A stretch of 64,000 bases of DNA from Nemertoderma westbladi. Its lineage: Eukaryota; Xenacoelomorpha; Nemertodermatida; Nemertodermatidae. The translations under genes were made by a program, and so were the position numbers. The notes beneath the pieces are model-generated. The model did not search any database. It saw only the letters and a list, made by a program, of their open reading frames with translations, and was not told the origin of the DNA. The stretch lies in assembly GCA_032718475.1 (NCBI GenBank), contig JAUCBJ010000064.1:34175-98174 (forward strand), in the 5' to 3' direction. Shown piece by piece: positions 30,329 through 41,754 of the stretch (position 1 is its first letter; the number at the start of each line of letters is the position of its first letter).

Positions 30329-33300
30329 CTAATAACTTACTGTAGGACTATTGTACCTATTTTTACATTGCACACGGAGGTGAGATTTAACTGCAGATTT
30401 AAAAGAATGTTGATTATTTAGGTTTTTAATTTCATTAGGCAGAGCGTTCCAATTTTTTATGCCGTTAAAAAAGAAAGTATCAGATTCAAAGGATTTACAA
30501 TTCGGGAGGTAGAAGTTTGAAGCACTAGCTCTGGTACTGTAAGAGTGTGTATCGCGTACTCTGTTGAATTTTTGTTTTAGGTAATTGGGACATTTACCAT
30601 TATACACTTTATGCACATGGTTAAGGCGTAGCTGCTTAACTCTACTATCTAAGTTAAGTAGTCCAGATTCAGAAAAGTCATCTGGAGTTAGGTGGTGCCT
30701 AGGTTTGTAGTCTTTAATAAATCGTACTACTTTATTATGAGCTACTTGTAATTTACATTTAAGCTGTTTGGTTAAGCCTTCATACCAAGAAGAGCACGCA
30801 TAGTCCATGTGACACTGTATTAAAGAAGAGCAAAGTAACTTGCGGGAGTCGGTGTTCAAACTATTTTTATTTCTGTATAGAAACCTAAGCCTACTGTTAA
30901 CTTTCGAGAAAATATTTTTCACTGTACTTTCTCCTGATAAGCAGTTATCCAATGTGGCGCCTAAATATTTAACTTCCTTTTTATTTTCAATCTTATGTCC
31001 ATTACTAGTGACTTCAAACTTAGTTACCTTCTTTAACTTTCTTTTGGAACCAAACAAAATACTTTCAGTTTTACCGTAGTGAATGGATAGCTTATTATCA
31101 ACCAACCACTCATTACAGGATTCTAGAACTGCACTTAACTTTTGGGAAATATGGATAGGATCTTTATGAGAGAAAATAAGAGCACTGTCGTCGGCATATA
31201 AAATGAGTTTAAAATCGGGATCTATACTACTTATCATATCATTTACATAGCATACAAAAAGCAGAGGACCTAATATACTACCTTGCGGTACACCACAGGT
31301 AATATCTTGTACAGTAGACTGCGATTTGCTAATGACTACAGTTTGACCTCTGTCTGACAGGTAGGACTTGAACCAGTCTATAGAACCTACACCTATCAGG
31401 CCTAACTTACCAAGCAGAATTTCGTGATCTACAGTATCGAAAGCCTTTTGTAGGTCCAACATTACCATACCAGTATATAAACCCTTTGCGTTATTACATC
31501 TAATTGTATCAGTTAAGTTAATAAGGCAGGTGTCTGTAGAATATGATTTACGAAAACCGGACTGAAGTTCATAGATCAGATTTAGCCTACTAAGATGTGC
31601 CTCCAGCTGTAGAAAAACAGAACGTTCTAGAATTTTAGATACAATACATAAGATACTAACAGGTCTGTAATTACAGGGTTCTACTTTACTATTCTTTTTA
31701 TACAGAGGAACAACCTTAGCTAATTTCAGTTCGTCTGGTACTACATTATCTACGATAGAGTAATTAATAATAAAAGTAATAGGCACTTTAAGTACTTCAG
31801 CACCATCCTTAAGAAAACGGGCAGGTATTAGATCTAGACCGGTACTTTTTGAGGCTGATAGGCTAAGTAGATTTTTAAAAACGAAATCCTCAGAAACGGG
31901 TTTTAAAAATAACTTTTCTGAATTTTGTAACTTTTCTAAATAAAAATTATTTAGAGTTTCGGACCCTATACTATATTTATTACTTGATAACGGTAATTTC
32001 TTAACTAAATTAGAGGCAACATTAGTAAAATAATTATTAAATAAATTACTAACTAGAGTATGATCATGAATCAGCTCACCGTTATCTTGCAGAACAATAT
32101 TCGATTTAGATTTAAGGTTTTTATAACCTAAAGATTTTAGGGTAGACCATAGACTTTTTGGATTATCTTTATTCTCACTTATTTTGTTGTACAAATATTC
32201 AGATTTAGCTTTTTTTATTTCCCGTTGGACAAGGTTTCTATATTTGCAGTAATTATTATAATCAGCTAAAACACGGTATTTCCTAAATTTATACAAATAG
32301 TTATCTCTTTCTCTGATATTACTAAGAATACCCGAGGTCATCCAGGGCTCAGTGCGTTGTTTAAGACTAATTTCTTTAATTGGTGCTACAGTATTAAGTG
32401 CCTTTAAAAATATATCTTTAAAAACAGTGTACGCAAGGTTAATGTCAGCGGCCTTAAAACAGGGTTCCCAGTCAGAATTAACTAACAAACTTAAAAAGCG
32501 TTCCTTGCTGTAATTTTTCATAGACCTAACTGTTACTGTTTTATGATCCCCGAAAAAAGATTTTTGTGTCTTTCTTGTGCAAAAAACTATAAAATGATCG
32601 CTTAGACCTATAGGTAAAACCCCAGATTGAGAAATAATATCGGTATTATTACAAAGGATGTGATCTAGTAAAGTAGAAGTTTTACTGGTAATTCTGGTAG
32701 AATCTCGAATAATTTGTTTTAAACCAAACAAATTTAAAATACTTTGGTACTGTTTACAGATGGGGGATGCTTTGTGATGGTAACAGATATTAAAATCACC
32801 TAAGAAATATATTTCACAGTCTGACCTAAGATTACATAAAATTGTATTTTCAAAATTTTGCAAAAAATCTGATTGTTTAGGGGGCCGATATAAAGTACCG
32901 ATTAAAATAGGTTTAGTTTTAGGAAGTAAAAGTTCCACCAGTAAAACTTCGTCACAAGTCTCTAAATCTTCCCTACGATTAAAAGCTAAATCACATCGAA
33001 TGTAAGTACAGACACCACCACCGTGTCTGTCCCTATCCTTACGTAAAACTACGTAATTATCAATATAAATTTCTCCATCAGAAACACTATCATCGAGCCA
33101 AGTTTCAGAGATTGTTAAAACTGCTGGGTTGGATTTATTGATTAAAATACGAATTTCGGAAAGTTTTGGAAGCAGAGATCGTGCGTTTAAGTGCAAAAAA
33201 TGCAGACCTTTTTTCTTAAAAAAATTAAAAGTTTCACTCTCAGCATCACTTGGAGTTTGCAGAGGCGATGTGAGAAATGAGTCGTCGGTTTCTGATTCTA

Positions 33301-33826
33301 AAATTGTATCATGAAAGGGAAGTTCGGTAAAAATACAGCTATTGCAGAGAAAACTTGGTTCAAGATTGTTTCTGGTGGAGAATAAATTACTGCGTTTCCT
33401 ACGGTAACATTTTAAATGTACAAATGTGTCACAACTCTCGCATTGGACGATCTTACTCCGAGAGTTTGTTCCTCGTTGACAGACGGGACAGTTGATCTTT
33501 GGGGCCCGCGTCCTGCTGGGTCCTGGGTTGGTCTCAATATCCCCAGCCAGAGACAGTAGACAGAGTTTAGCGATTAGGCCTCTAGATCGTGGAGAGGAGA
33601 CCCAAGATCTTCTTCCCCGACGAGAGCAGTAGAGGCTAAATCCACTCGTCGACCACATCTCCGTCGATTCGGCGCGGCAGTTCGAAACGGTAGCGACAGG
33701 GTGTTCCGCAAACCAGTCCAATACGGGTATTGGGTGGGTTGCAGGGTTACCCCGCGGATCGGATGGTTCTGCCACAACGAAACGACCCAGAACGATGAAA
33801 ACTGTGGAGATTAAGAGCGGGGACAT
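30329..33826 (-). CDS. LINE polyprotein: signal-like N-terminus, 2A, PHD, endonuclease, RT
   Basis: Open ORF of 1165 codons from the ATG at 33826 (1174 from an upstream TTG; numbering below uses the latter). Residues 11-29 are hydrophobic and signal-peptide-like, ending VVA-EP. A 2A-like motif DIETNPGP lies at 105-112. A PHD-type finger follows at 122-173 (CPVCQ, CESC, HLKC, CNSC). The APE-type endonuclease spans about 220-430 (HLNARSL, E250 in SETW, LGDFN, LSDH). RT spans about 700-960, with motif [19 protein letters not shown] and YADD at 886-889. It would nick target DNA and prime reverse transcription there. The translated ORF has no internal stop. CR1/L2-type clade; exact family not assigned. 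Confidence 0.9.
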   Translation of the reverse strand: MSPLLISTVFIVLGRFVVAEPSDPRGNPATHPIPVLDWFAEHPVATVSNCRAESTEMWSTSGFSLYCSRRGRRSWVSSPRSRGLIAKLCLLSLAGDIETNPGPSRTRAPKINCPVCQRGTNSRSKIVQCESCDTFVHLKCYRRKRSNLFSTRNNLEPSFLCNSCIFTELPFHDTILESETDDSFLTSPLQTPSDAESETFNFFKKKGLHFLHLNARSLLPKLSEIRILINKSNPAVLTISETWLDDSVSDGEIYIDNYVVLRKDRDRHGGGVCTYIRCDLAFNRREDLETCDEVLLVELLLPKTKPILIGTLYRPPKQSDFLQNFENTILCNLRSDCEIYFLGDFNICYHHKASPICKQYQSILNLFGLKQIIRDSTRITSKTSTLLDHILCNNTDIISQSGVLPIGLSDHFIVFCTRKTQKSFFGDHKTVTVRSMKNYSKERFLSLLVNSDWEPCFKAADINLAYTVFKDIFLKALNTVAPIKEISLKQRTEPWMTSGILSNIRERDNYLYKFRKYRVLADYNNYCKYRNLVQREIKKAKSEYLYNKISENKDNPKSLWSTLKSLGYKNLKSKSNIVLQDNGELIHDHTLVSNLFNNYFTNVASNLVKKLPLSSNKYSIGSETLNNFYLEKLQNSEKLFLKPVSEDFVFKNLLSLSASKSTGLDLIPARFLKDGAEVLKVPITFIINYSIVDNVVPDELKLAKVVPLYKKNSKVEPCNYRPVSILCIVSKILERSVFLQLEAHLSRLNLIYELQSGFRKSYSTDTCLINLTDTIRCNNAKGLYTGMVMLDLQKAFDTVDHEILLGKLGLIGVGSIDWFKSYLSDRGQTVVISKSQSTVQDITCGVPQGSILGPLLFVCYVNDMISSIDPDFKLILYADDSALIFSHKDPIHISQKLSAVLESCNEWLVDNKLSIHYGKTESILFGSKRKLKKVTKFEVTSNGHKIENKKEVKYLGATLDNCLSGESTVKNIFSKVNSRLRFLYRNKNSLNTDSRKLLCSSLIQCHMDYACSSWYEGLTKQLKCKLQVAHNKVVRFIKDYKPRHHLTPDDFSESGLLNLDSRVKQLRLNHVHKVYNGKCPNYLKQKFNRVRDTHSYSTRASASNFYLPNCKSFESDTFFFNGIKNWNALPNEIKNLNNQHSFKSAVKSHLRVQCKNRYNSPTVSY
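33518..33541 (-). promoter_or_regulatory. 2A-like ribosome-skipping motif
   Basis: Codes for DIETNPGP, preceded by the hydrophobic stretch [12 protein letters not shown]. It fits the 2A consensus D-x-E-x-N-P-G-P, where the ribosome omits the Gly-Pro bond. Skipping would release about 100 N-terminal residues from the PHD-EN-RT protein. N-terminal 2A-like motifs are known in CR1-like LINEs of sea urchin, amphioxus and molluscs. Confidence 0.85.
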
Positions 33827-33848
33827 TGTGCTGTCTGGCTGGCAGGTA

Positions 33849-34304
33849 AACAATTACTTTGAAAGTATTAACCCGGACGGTAGTATTACATCATACCTAA
33901 CCACAAATGAGTATTTTAATTTCGATAAATTTCATACTTTGTACAAATCCTGTGACCACCCATTGTCTGTGTTTCACTTAAACTGCCGCAGCCTCCCTGC
34001 CAATTACTCGGAAATTTCTAACTTTTTTGAAACTCTTGAGTCGCGATTTGATATTATTACTTTCAGTGAAACTTTTCTGACCGATAATATTGAGCTGGGC
34101 CCACTTAGCTTCGCTGGTTATACCTCTCCTTTTTGTGATTTTCAGGATTCAATGAAACCTCGTGGTGGCACTGCAATTTACGTTCGCAATGAATTGGATG
34201 TCACTGAGAGGAGTGACATTAAGATTATTGGACCGGAAAATAAGTGGATCCAGGTCAATCATCCACATTCCAATAAACCGCTAATAGTAGGTTGTATTTA
34301 CCGT
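33849..34304 (+). pseudogene. Plus-strand LINE: endonuclease, first part
   Basis: Continues the PHD-finger frame of 29631-29981 after the nested LINE. It carries the APE endonuclease start (FHLNCRSL) and the SETFL segment, where the catalytic Glu sits in SET. The frame stops at a TGA (34305-34307) after GCIYR and resumes in the same frame. Confidence 0.8.
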
Positions 34305-34307
34305 TGA

Positions 34308-35291
34308 CAACAAGTTGACACTAGTAATTTTATCTCGAACCTCGATTCAACAATGCATACTTTGGCTGATAAAAATTATGATGTTATCGTTACAGGAGAT
34401 ATTAATATTGATCTATATAGGAATAATGCTATTACAATTAATTCCCTGGATTATTTAGCTGCTTTGTCCTCCAATGGTTTCACCCAGCTGATAGACAAAC
34501 CAACCAGAATAACTCCCTTCTCTCGTACTCTAATTGTTCACATTAGTACAAACATTAAATCTTCCTTGTGTCACCATGGTGTTTTCCTCCATGAAATTGG
34601 CACATCTGACCATTTATCTACTTTCATTTTGCTATCTGATTATAACACTTATTTTAAACCTGAGAGTTCCAAGACTACTTACGATTTCTCTCAGTTTAAT
34701 AAAAATAATTTCATTGACAGCTTAAATAATCCTGATTTGTGGACTTATAAGAGTCTGAATGTCCCCTCTACAGACCGCTTCAATTGCTTTTATAAGGATT
34801 TCCAAAATATTTGTTCTCATAATCTCCCGACCAAAATAATAACAAAAAAAGATTTACCTAAGAAACCATGGCTTACGGCATCACTTCTGACTGCTATTAA
34901 ACGGAAAGGCTATTTATACACAAAATCTGTTTCAAACCCATCTGAGTATAATCTTACGGCATATAAAAAATATAGGAACTTGCTTACTTCACTTCTCCGT
35001 GCAGCTGAAAAACAATATTATTCAAAAGAATTCGAGAAAAATAAGTCGAGAATAAAAAAAACCTGGCGTACTATAAACTCTGTTCTTCATCGCGGGAAAA
35101 ATCTCTCACATCCCAAAAAACTAGTCTCCATTGATCATAAAGTAACTCTTACAGATCCTAACGACATAGTAAACGAATTCAATAACTTTTTCACCACCAT
35201 CGGTCTGTCTTTGGCCGCTGCTGTACCTAGTTCCACACGCTGTCCCACTGGTCATATCAGTTATAAGAAATCGAATTCATTTGGACTATAA
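34308..35291 (+). pseudogene. Plus-strand LINE: endonuclease end and linker
   Basis: Same frame after the TGA. Holds the endonuclease TGDINIDLY strand, the SDHLSTF motif and the long helical linker to RT (KKYRNLLTSLLRAAEKQYY), ending at TAA 35289. The linker resembles the minus-strand LINE fragments at 3-9 kb, so these belong to related families. Confidence 0.8.
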
Positions 35292-35537
35292 CTGAGACAT
35301 CCCCGGTCGAGGTTCAATACAACATTTTACATCTCAAAGAAGATTCTGCCTCTAATGATAATTTTCCTATCAAATTACTTAAATTTGGCGCATATCCCCT
35401 ATCATTACATTTGGCCACTCTAATAAATCTTAGTTTTACCCAGGGCTTTTATCCCAGCCTACTTAAGGTTGCAAAGGTGATTTCCTGTATATAAGGGTGA
35501 TTGTCCTCTGAACCCATCTAACTATAGGCCGATCTCA

Positions 35538-36821
35538 TTGCTTTCTGTTTTCAATAAACTATACGAAAAACTGATTAATGATCAAATTGTTTCTTACCTT
35601 GAACGTTACTCAGTCATCTGTCCAAATCAATTCGGGTTTAGGAAAAAATTCACGACAACTTTTGCTGTTCTTAATATTGTAGAAAATATTCGTACCGCCT
35701 TAGATAATAAAGAATCCACTTCAGTTGTATATATAGACCTAAAGAAAGCTTTCGACTCTTTGGACATAGGAATTCTTCTGAAGAAACTTTGCTCGTACGG
35801 TATCCGCGGGACTCCTCACTCTCTACTTACAGATTACCTATCTGAACGTTCCCAGTTTGTTTCCATAGCCAATATCCATTCTTCCATCAAACCGGTCACC
35901 TGTGGAGTTCCCCAAGGATCTATTTTAGGACCACTTCTATTCCTCCTATATATCAACGACCTACCAAATTCCAGTAAACTTCGAACCACTTTATTCGCTG
36001 ATGATACCAGCCTTAGCCATACAACAGCATCGGTTAGCGATATGTTTCTATCGGTTAACTCAAATCTGACAAGTGTATCTAAGTGGATAAAGGATAATAA
36101 ATTAACAATAAACCTCAAAAAAACAGAATATACAATTTTTTCCAATTTCCACGGCAACTTCAGACAGTTAAACCCAATTCATATTGATGGCAAACAAATT
36201 AAACAAGTTTCAGTTTCCAAGTACTTAGGCCTACACATAGACAGTAAACTAACATTTCGCCAACATGTCCAGTATGTTCTCAATAAAATATCTAAATCCG
36301 GTGGCATTTTTTTCAGACTAAGACATGTACTCCCCCTCCAAATAATGCGTACCCTATTCTTTTCTCTTATCTATCCTTACATAAACTACGGGTTAGGTGT
36401 ATGGGGGGGTACATACTCTTCGATCTTAAAACCTTTACGAATTAAAATTAATAAAATAGTTAGGTGCTTATCTTTCAGCCACCGCCGATCATCTTCAATT
36501 CCTATCTACCGTAAGCTACAAATCTTACCCCTTGAAGCTTTATATAAGCACCAGATCTGTAATCTAATGTACGATATATCCCGTAACCCTAAACACCCAC
36601 TGGCATATTTATTTCGTAAAACTGCTTCTATCCATTCATATAATACTCGCTCTTCTAAATCTGGCCATTTTAATCTCCCATCAGTCCGTCTTGAAGTTGC
36701 CCACCAATCTGTTGCTTTTCAAGGCCCTCTACTATGGAATTCACTGTCTGATGACCTTCGAAATATTGTTGTTAAATCAATCTTTTCCAAACAACTAAAA
36801 AGACATTTACTTGATCGATAA
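35538..36821 (+). pseudogene. Plus-strand LINE: reverse transcriptase
   Basis: A 427-residue frame with RT motifs: FGFRKKFTT, motif [24 protein letters not shown] and catalytic FADD, then thumb and the C-terminal part common to CR1/Jockey LINEs. Upstream finger residues (35292-35537) are interrupted by small indels around 35480. The stop at 36819 is the natural end. Confidence 0.85.
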
Positions 36822-37485
36822 TCGGTTACCATCATCCACTATGTCTTATTGGTCATAATTAACCACTCAGTCAAATTTATTACAATTATCGACTATGACA
36901 CATCGGTTAATATTTATCCACTCTGATTCGGTCGCATTTATCTACCTTGAAATATTGGTCACAATTTTTCCACTCTTACTCATCGGTTTCAATTATCCAG
37001 TCTGTCACATCTTTTAGAATTATACCCTCTGCGTAACATCGGTTACAGTTATCCACTTTGACATATCGACCACAATTATCAACTCTAAAACTTATATTAC
37101 TATCCTACTCATTACTCTAGAATGCCACCGTTTTTTCCCACTCCCTCAATTTCACAGTCTGCAGTCTGGTCAGTGAGAAGGTCCTCGCGGGAGTACTCTG
37201 GGTTGGCTTCCCACAGTTATCATTCTCAGGTGTATAAGATGGTTACCCAATTCTTTGGTGTCATACTGCCAATCCACCCCCCCTCGCAAATCAACATGTT
37301 AGTAAAAGGTTACCCAGGCACAGCACTAGCTTTGCTATTGTGTCCAAGTAATCTCCTAAATTGTAGGCACCAGTCAATGGCGACTGATAAACAATAACGT
37401 TTAGTAATTATATTACTATTCCATAAAATTTTTGGTGCGGTGCATCTGTATTGTTTGTGAGGTATCTTGAAATTGAAATTATATA

Positions 37486-37517
<32 letters not shown>
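36822..37517 (+). mobile_element. Plus-strand LINE 3' UTR and microsatellite tail
   Basis: AT-rich 3' UTR with recurring ATCCACT and CGGT..ACAATTAT phrases, then a segment about 37165-37250 (TCGCGGGAGTACTCTGG) of a kind common in CR1/L2 3' ends. It terminates in a (TTA)n microsatellite at about 37486-37517, as expected for LINEs that end in short repeats. Confidence 0.6.
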
Positions 37518-37520
<3 letters not shown>

Positions 37521-38290
37521 ATAACCCCTGCGTACCCACTTATATATGTATATGTATTCCGTATATATATATTTTATCTAATATAATACCGGTTCGTCCG
37601 GGTGTTTTATGAAATGAAAAAAAGTAGGCCTATCTGGCTGTCAGGCAATTAATTATAAATCCCACCTATTGTTTACATGGTAACCAGTCATGCCGTAACT
37701 TTACAGCTCGCCGTCATTGGTTATACATAAACAAGGGACAATACAACACCAATACAATACTAAATGTACTACAGGCCAATACAATGCTGTAATTTCATCA
37801 AAAGTTGTAAAGTGCTAAATAACAACTCACTTTTAATACTAATGACGTTGAGTAATGTTACAATTTTGGAAAAAATGCTATTTATGTGTGTATGTTTGGT
37901 TGGTAGCCTAGCAACCAACCTATCAGCTGGTGATAGTCTAACTGTTTGGTGGGGGGATATTTTTCTATATATTTATACCAATATTGTAAGTTTTACATGT
38001 TAAAAAAACTTCGAATAAAAAGAAACACCATCTAATTCATATATATATATCGTTGCTTTAAGACATGCTGTATTACCTGGTGAAGTTTTGAATATTTTAT
38101 CCAATGGGAAGTGATGATTATTACGTGGTAAAGTGAAATCCGACATTCCTATTGGGCAATATCTTACTGCAGAAAGGCCATCATATATCTTTCGATATCT
38201 TTTGTAGGCTCTTTGACTTATCCTTATGACACTTAAGCTACGATATTCAATATAAACAAACATATACAAACATAATATAATATGTCTTAC
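37518..38290. other. Probable GLIS intron / unassigned
   Basis: AT-rich, no coding signal. Because it lies downstream in sense of the GLIS C-terminal exon with its good donor site, it is likely intronic. Where the next exon lies is unknown. Confidence 0.35.
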
Positions 38291-38528
38291 CTGTGGACAA
38301 TGAGGCGCCCAATCCGCTGTCCTGGGTGTCTGTATGCACCAACGGATATTTCTTGCTCTCAGATTGGTCAGAGTTACATCCCACAGTGAGGATACTGTCC
38401 AATGGGAAAGAGTTACCACTGACAGCTAAGGGTTGCATATAGTACTGGTTTGGGTATGACTGTTGCGTAGGTTGAGGTAAGATTGTTGTATTTATTATAG
38501 GTGAAAGTTGATTGCTCTTTGTTTTCAA
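38291..38528 (-). CDS. GLIS-like gene, exon downstream of finger 5
   Basis: A 238-bp open exon between acceptor TTTTTATAG (right) and a strong donor ACAG|GTAAGA (left). It encodes a Ser/Gln/Pro-rich, non-globular segment (about 79 residues, containing FPLDSILTVG and a DSGLGASL stretch) of the kind found C-terminal to the fingers in GLIS proteins, where the transactivation region lies. The assignment rests on position, strand and splice signals more than on conserved residues. Confidence 0.6.
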
Positions 38529-38902
38529 CTATAAAAATGTATAATGAAAGTTTGACTTCTTAGTTAATTATAATTTTATCAGTTAGCCAGAAACATATTT
38601 CACACGATGTTTAACTTGACTTCCTACAGTAACATTTATGCAATTTTATTTAATATACTGTACGGTATATTGGCGAATTTTTTACAATTTGCGATACATT
38701 AACATTACGTATAAATTCGTTGATTCTCGCCTATTCTTGCCATAATTAGGCCTATTTACTTATTTTACTTTCTATATTTCGAGTAATTATAACTCAGAAG
38801 AAAATAGATACGTAACCGATAAATATTTCAAGTAATTATAACTCAGAAGAAAATAGATACGTAACCGATTATTATCACATTATGAGGCACATTTTTCCTG
38901 AC

Positions 38903-39072
38903 TTGAAACTGCGACGATGTTTTAGATACAGAGTCTAATAACTGAGATGCGTTCGAGTGTAGCTTCATATGTTTACGCAAGGAACTGGGGTCAGTGTACC
39001 TTTTCGTACAGTTGGGCAGCTGACATACATATGGTTTGCTGTCTATGTGCGTTCTCATATGTTTGGCGCGAT
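38903..39072 (-). CDS. GLIS-like gene, zinc-finger 5 exon
   Basis: Begins after acceptor TTTTAG with AT-CGC-GCC, which completes the split codon left by the finger 3-4 exon (NSS|D). It encodes the end of finger 4 ([10 protein letters not shown]) and all of finger 5 ([19 protein letters not shown]), nearly identical to vertebrate GLIS1/GLIS3. The donor is uncertain: CAA|GTCAGG at 38902 keeps phase 0 with the next exon, but the frame stays open to about 38843. GLIS proteins are nuclear C2H2 factors binding G-rich response elements. Confidence 0.8.
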
Positions 39073-39514
39073 CTAAAACGCGATAATTCAATGAAATTAG
39101 TTTAATTTTAGTATTGTGTAGTCAACGAAAACATATATATGTCGACCACAAAAACACTGGCACAGATAAATTAACATATGTCCATTTTTATAAATACATA
39201 GCAATAACAAAGAAATATATAACAAATAATTCACCAAAAAATAGTTTGAAGTTAATATATTAAGGCAAAAATTTTGAAAAAATAATAGATTTCTTAACAG
39301 ATTAAAATACATACAAACACAAACTGTCTTCTGGAATTATGTAATTTGTTGTCGTAAATAGTTGTATATGTAATCAATGTCACTGTACTGTACAGTGTAC
39401 ATACGGTAATGAATGAATTGGATTCCTTGGGATCTCTCTAGATCGGATATTAAACTTTAATTCAAAAATATATATATATTGTAATTTGTAATTAGTATTT
39501 AGTTTTTATTGGCT

Positions 39515-39690
39515 ATTTTACCAAGCAGTAGCTCGTTCATGGCGTGGGCATTCCTGTGCTACCAATCAAGAGGCCCCGGTTCGATCCCTTGATTGGGCAG
39601 CACTATTTGGGTAAAGTGCTTTTAATTATGGCAGCTTAGCACCACTACCCTGGCTTTCATCCTTAACTGGTCGTTAAATGGAAACCAAGG
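39515..39690 (+). mobile_element. tRNA-derived SINE in GLIS intron, copy 3
   Basis: Same SINE as at 523 and 6610, with box B GGTTCGATCCC at 39578-39588. Its presence in all three copies dates it before the duplications. Confidence 0.55.
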
Positions 39691-39780
39691 CGACTTGGAA
39701 ACCAGATAGTGGAAGATAACACAGTGAACGGAGTTTAAATAAACTAAAGAATTATCCTATTCATTTACTATTTTACGTAC

Positions 39781-39907
39781 CTGAGCTGTTACTGAACGCT
39801 TTGTTACACATTGGGTTTGTGCATGGGTAGGGCCTTTCTCCAGTGTGGTTCCATAAATGAATCTTAAGATTTTCCCATCTAGAAAACATCCGAGTACAAG
39901 GCTCAAC
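39781..39907 (-). CDS. GLIS-like gene, zinc-finger 3-4 exon
   Basis: A 127-bp exon with TTTCAG acceptor and GTACGT donor, in correct phase with the finger 5 exon at 39072. It encodes [12 protein letters not shown] and NKAFSNSS, matching the GLIS consensus better than copies 1 and 2 at the finger 4 Ser and at RPYPC. It has Trp where Arg is usual in HLRxH. No finger 2 exon is seen upstream in sense to the end of the window, because retroelements occupy the region. Confidence 0.75.
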
Positions 39908-40013
39908 CTGAAATTAGTTTGAGTAATTGATTTATTAGTAATTATTAATTTTAAAATTAATAATAATCAATTATTTAATAATAATTAATATAAAAAAAAT
40001 AAACTTTATTCGA

Positions 40014-40540
40014 ACCACTGATACCACTATTCAACTCCCAAAAAGCAACCTCCAAGCGAATCTCCAAACACCGCGATAAGGTACAAGACCTCAACTTCAA
40101 AATGAAACATCTTCCTGGAAAGGAAATACCCTGTGATTTCAGCAGCCGACATCCAATTCCCACCAAGCATCTAAGCGAGGATCAGCAAGAACGACTGGGC
40201 ATTGACATAGGCAGAGGGCTACATCAAGAAACTCAATATCATCGACTCACCTGACACAATAACAATCAAAGAACTCATAGCTGCTTCTCACTTTGACAAA
40301 ACTTACCAGAAACTAATCCAGACCTTGCGCTTAGGCAAACATCCAACAGAGAGCAGTCTCGAAGGCTATCGACGAGTCTGGAACGAACTATGCATTGTTG
40401 GAGACCTAATTATTAGGGGAGACAAAATTGTCGTCCCAGTTCATTCCAGGTTCGGGAAACATTAGACAATGGATCATTGATGCAGCTCATGAAGGACATT
40501 AAGGGGATTGTCACCATGAAGCGCCACTGTAAAAGCTTCT
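40014..40540 (+). pseudogene. Gypsy (Ty3) fragment: RNase H end and integrase N-terminus
   Basis: Plus-strand remnant of a Ty3/gypsy pol. It has the RNase H C-terminus (PLFNSQKATSKR, then FKMKHLPGKEIPCDFSSR with the final catalytic Asp region) and the start of the integrase (WNELCIVGDLIIRGDKIVVP). Two frameshifts occur near 40220 and 40460. It is cut at about 40540 by the repeat described next. Confidence 0.8.
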
Positions 40541-41754
40541 GTGGGATATAACTGGCCCCTTTTGCTTCGCAATCCAGTTTCCCCCAGGCGCTGGAATACT
40601 CTAAAAAGGTTCTCTAACTGTATATATATTCCCCTCGCCCGCAAGGTACCGTTACAGGTGTTTTAACGGACATAAAAGTCATTCTTCTATATACGTGCTT
40701 TGGCGGACATGGTAAGGCAAAAAACCTGCAATGCACCAAATACCTTTACACGGCTTGGCCTTGATGATTCAGATTGCGACATCTAGCAGCTGGTTGCTGG
40801 CATGGAAACAGCCATTGGACGCATGGTTCTTTGTTTGGCTTGAGCCAATCAGAGCGATTTTTTCTGTCGACGTGTAGATATTCGGCCGATGATACTAGGA
40901 GTGTTCAGTCTTACTGTTTTTTGGTGATACTGTTGTGTTGTTGCTATCTAGGCCAGGAACACCGGCTCTAGAGTCAATTCGTTTCAGACTTTAGAAGAAA
41001 CATTAGTAGGCTTAAGATTATAGAGCGTATAACTGTTATCTTGTCACATCTTGTCATACCATCTTAACCTACCGTCTTAATGCTATTTACTGTTACTATT
41101 ATTATTTGGAGAACATTTATAAAGAACCCAAATTTCCCAATTTTCTTGATACACTACAGGTTAGAGAGACGGGTTATATATAGCGATTGCGACTTATATT
41201 ATTGTGGTTTGTAGTGAATTTAATGCTATTTGATAAGCACTACATGAATCCGTTGCTGTTCTCTTTATATATGATAAAATTCATTGACGGTCGGCAAATT
41301 AGTGAGCAGTATTGTGTGTTACCGGTAGTGTGCATGATTGTGACTGATAACTAAGCATTTCCTAAAGAATGCGCCTCATACGTGAATCATAAGCCTTACC
41401 GACTTACCGTTGTGATTAGTATAAGTCATATCTCTGTTTACTTAGATAGAGCGCCACATCCTAAAGGAACTGTTAATATTTCCCGAAAGTGAATAATATT
41501 AGTCAGAAATTATTTATTAACGATCAATCGAATAATACAATACAGTAAGCTTACACTGCAATAATAATCTAAGCCCTCAGAATCCAGCCCCCCGGGTATA
41601 TCCAGCGGGTGAATGGATGCGCACTAGGCTGGCTTCTGCTAATGTTGTGTTTATTGGTATTAAATATTTGTCATCTTCTAAAGTCTATTTATAAACCAAA
41701 AGACATATAAATTTTGGCAGGTTAAACTGCTAAAGGTCTTCAAAAGCGCGTACA
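40541..41754 (+). repeat. Probable solo LTR (inverted copy of 47187-48351)
   Basis: In reverse complement this begins TGTACGCGCTTT..GACCTTTAGCAG and matches 47187 onward for most of its length, diverging near the other end after TAAAACACC. It lies between gypsy pieces with no internal coding region, as expected of a solo LTR. The left border is approximate and no target duplication was found. Confidence 0.6.

Larger units (their letters stand above)
29982..33843 (-). mobile_element. Intact CR1-like LINE with 2A motif (3.9 kb)
   Basis: Minus-strand non-LTR retrotransposon with one open ORF, an A-rich 3' tail (poly-T on the plus strand, 29982-30010) and a 5-bp target duplication AGGTA (29977-29981 and 33844-33848). 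The insertion splits a plus-strand LINE ORF whose frame is continuous once the insert and one AGGTA are ignored, which confirms both borders. Full coding capacity suggests a young and possibly active copy. Confidence 0.9.
39252..40013 (-). repeat. GLIS-locus segment, reference copy (copy 3)
   Basis: Matches 250-1000 and 6340-7090. It continues into the finger 5 exon on its left, so it is probably the original locus. On its right it breaks off at 40013, inside the intron before the finger 2 exon, and joins gypsy sequence. This is within about 25 bases of the point where the Helentron-like element entered copy 1. Confidence 0.8.
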
